From Pseudomonadales bacterium (GTDB lineage Bacteria; Pseudomonadota; Gammaproteobacteria; Pseudomonadales; Azotimanducaceae): DNA of 8,112 nucleotides. Where the stretch lies: the NCBI GenBank assembly GCA_021295935.1, contig JAGWBL010000038.1, positions 1-8,112 of the forward strand, given 5' to 3'. Below are positions 6,834 to 8,112 of this stretch, piece after piece. Numbering within the stretch: the stretch's first letter is position 1; each line of letters begins with the position of its first letter. The notes beneath the pieces were generated by a model. The model searched no databases and was not told the origin of the DNA. It was given only the letters and a program-made list of their open reading frames with translations. Both the position numbers and the translations under genes were made by a program.

Positions 6834-7235
6834 ATGGGTCTCGACAGCGAGGCCAACAAGTGCTTTGTTTGCGGGCCGGGCAACCCGGATGGCCTCCAGC
6901 TACGGTTCCGTCTTGAAGACGGCGTGTGCCGAACCGAATGGACGCCTGCTGCGACCTACATGGGTTACGACGGTGTTACCCACGGCGGCATCTTGTTCAG
7001 TCTGCTCGACGACGTGATTGCGAACATGTTGTTCCTTCAGGGAGAGGTCTGCTACACCGCACGTGCCGAAATCAGGTTTCGAGCAGCGTTGCCGATCGGG
7101 ACACCGATCCGTCTCGAAGCTCGACTCGCGAAGAGACGGGGCCGACTAGTGATCCTGCACGCTCAGGCGATCAGGCAGGACAGTGGTGAAGTTGTGGTCG
7201 AGTCTACTGGCCGATTCATGGTGGAGCCGGAGTGA
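6834..7235 (+). CDS. PaaI-type hotdog-fold thioesterase
   Basis: The product (133 residues) is a single hotdog domain, the usual length for PaaI/YbgC-like acyl-CoA thioesterases, which hydrolyse acyl-CoA to free acid and CoA. The N-terminus NKCFVCGPGNPDGLQLRF (8-25) is the common CFxCGxxNPxGL opening of one subgroup. The hotdog helix follows in GYDGVTHGGILFSLLDDVIA (44-63): HGG at 50-52 and the acidic residues Asp59/Asp60 lie where the catalytic acidic residue and substrate-binding loop are found. The strands AEIRFRAALPIGTPIRLEAR and VVVESTGRFMV complete the fold. GGAGA lies about 15 bases before the ATG, rather far for a ribosome binding site. Its divergent neighbour is a CoA-type NUDIX hydrolase, which suggests a shared CoA/acyl-CoA theme but proves no pathway. 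The acyl substrate cannot be told from sequence. Confidence 0.88.
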   Translation: MGLDSEANKCFVCGPGNPDGLQLRFRLEDGVCRTEWTPAATYMGYDGVTHGGILFSLLDDVIANMLFLQGEVCYTARAEIRFRAALPIGTPIRLEARLAKRRGRLVILHAQAIRQDSGEVVVESTGRFMVEPE

Positions 7236-7797
7236 CCGTCTCGCCAGAGCATGTCCGCGGACGGACTGGGTCGCACAATTCCTGATGCACGCCCAAGGCC
7301 CGGTCCATCGACGTCTCGGAACTCCCCTAGCGCTCCGAAGCATCACACGTTGAATCCGATCCGATGGCTTGCGAGAGTTCTCATGCTGACGAAACGTCCA
7401 TTGCACGACACTGTGGATCCACATTCAATCCGACCGCCTGGTTGAGGGACTTCACTGCGACGGCTTGGCTTCTTGCGTCATTGAGCAATGGAGATTCCAT
7501 TTCTGAGCAGGAACTACAGTTGGTGTGCATGACTGCAGCTTGGAGGGGTGGGTAGAAAGTCGGTCAGACTGCCGTTCGGTCCACGTCAGAGCAGTGGGAC
7601 GCGAGTCTGCCGGAGCGCGCGGAATGACGTCGGTGACAAGAAGCACGCAAGCGGAAGCTCGCCGGCATTGCAAGAATGGTCCGTGAATCGCTGCCGCAAA
7701 GCGTCGCCGATCAGGAACTCGAGGCGGTTGCAGGCGGGTCTACCCGTGTCTCATGTGCAGGACTGCCATTAAGTCGGAAACAGCCGCGTCAGCGTTC
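7236..7797 (+). pseudogene. Probable decayed coding region, unidentified
   Basis: No intact gene is visible in this 560-base gap. On the plus strand, though, protein-like fragments succeed each other in shifting frames. One starts with a GTG overlapping the thioesterase stop (7232: VTVSPEHVRG) and continues after a shift as DWVAQFLMHAQGPVHRRL. Another frame gives ARVLMLTKRPLHDTVDPHSI then RPPG, ending at 7443-7445. It is continued in the next frame by LRDFTATAWLLASLSNGDSI then SEQELQLVCMTAAWRGG (stop 7553-7555), and after more stops by ARMVRESLPQSVADQELEAV. The composition and alternation of hydrophobic and charged residues look like an eroded alpha-helical protein. I do not recognise the family, and the fragments could be chance frames in G+C-rich DNA. 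Confidence 0.35.
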
Positions 7798-8112
7798 CTA
7801 CGCCAAGCCGTCCACAGGATTCGCCGCCCCGTCAATCTGCTCCGCGGCTCGTGAAGCCAGAAAGACGATCACGACACTCAGCGCTTCAGGTGTGACCCAA
7901 GAACTGAATTCGGCGTCAGGCATGTCCGCTCGATTGCGCGGAGTGTCGATGATGCTGGGCACCACGCAATTGACGTTTATGCCGAACCGCTTGTGCTCTT
8001 GCGCCATGCTCTCCGTCAGTCTGATGACAGCGCTCTTGGACGCTGAATAGGCCGACATGAACGGATTTCCCGTCATTCCGCCTCGAGCTCCCACGTTCAC
8101 GATCTTGGCTGA
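7798..8112 (-). CDS. SDR-family NAD(P)-dependent oxidoreductase, C-terminal part
   Basis: The visible 104 codons are the C-terminal part of a short-chain dehydrogenase/reductase; the gene continues past the window edge, so the Rossmann cofactor motif is not seen. The frame is open to the last base, where SAKIVNVGARGG precedes an internal GTG, so no start lies within the window. The catalytic YxxxK occurs in SAYSASK (Tyr codon 8047-8049, Lys codon 8035-8037), followed by NVNCVVPSIIDTPRNRADMP, the post-catalytic loop, and the usual ending FLASRAAEQIDGAANPVDG. The residue 13 before Tyr, normally catalytic Ser in (I/V)NxSS, is Ala here (VNVGA); the same GA motif occurs in quinonoid dihydropteridine reductase and in some SDR subgroups. 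The substrate is unknown. Confidence 0.92.
   Translation of the reverse strand, partial: SAKIVNVGARGGMTGNPFMSAYSASKSAVIRLTESMAQEHKRFGINVNCVVPSIIDTPRNRADMPDAEFSSWVTPEALSVVIVFLASRAAEQIDGAANPVDGLA

Noticed and set aside
1..8112. CRISPR array, toxin-antitoxin pair, phage or defence system
   Set aside because: No regularly spaced repeats, no paired small overlapping genes with known motifs, and no nuclease, helicase or phage structural signatures were seen apart from the dead IS3 transposase.

Overview
The window reads as chromosomal DNA of a G+C-rich Gram-negative bacterium, probably a beta- or gammaproteobacterium. This is inferred from the gene families: a full-length MnmH/SelU-type tRNA 2-selenouridine synthase, a long E. 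coli-type MsrA, a CoA-pyrophosphatase-type NUDIX protein, a secreted TPR protein and a YegD-like Hsp70. It is not a database result. I found no rRNA, tRNA, CRISPR array or phage module.

Layout. Positions 1-267 hold nothing I can identify. From about 268 to 978 lies a heavily decayed IS3-family insertion sequence (+ strand): an orfA with a good ribosome binding site but an early stop, a scrap of the orfA C-terminus, and the second half of the orfB transposase with frameshifts and a mutated catalytic residue. A short spacer with two GC-rich hairpins follows. Then comes a minus-strand pair, a secreted TPR/Sel1-like protein (2217-3929) followed by mnmH (1114-2220), overlapping by four bases (ATGA). 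Divergent from it is msrA (4009-4665, +). Downstream of msrA, about 4736-6056 is a pseudogene of a YegD-like Hsp70 protein, broken by several frameshifts and stops but with recognisable segments in the right order along its whole length. A minus-strand NUDIX hydrolase (6175-6780) and a plus-strand hotdog thioesterase (6834-7235) are divergent neighbours that both could act on acyl-CoA or CoA compounds. Positions 7236-7797 hold no intact gene but show signs of a further, unidentified decayed coding region. The window ends inside a minus-strand SDR oxidoreductase (7798 to beyond 8112).

How it fits together. The intact genes are housekeeping or stress-type functions: wobble-uridine modification of tRNA, repair of oxidised methionine, and CoA/acyl-CoA turnover. 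They do not form an obvious single pathway. The most notable property is gene decay: about 40% of the window is pseudogene, IS remnant or unassigned DNA between intact genes. That pattern suits a lineage undergoing genome erosion, such as a recently host-restricted or bottlenecked bacterium. I see no convincing new multi-gene system here.
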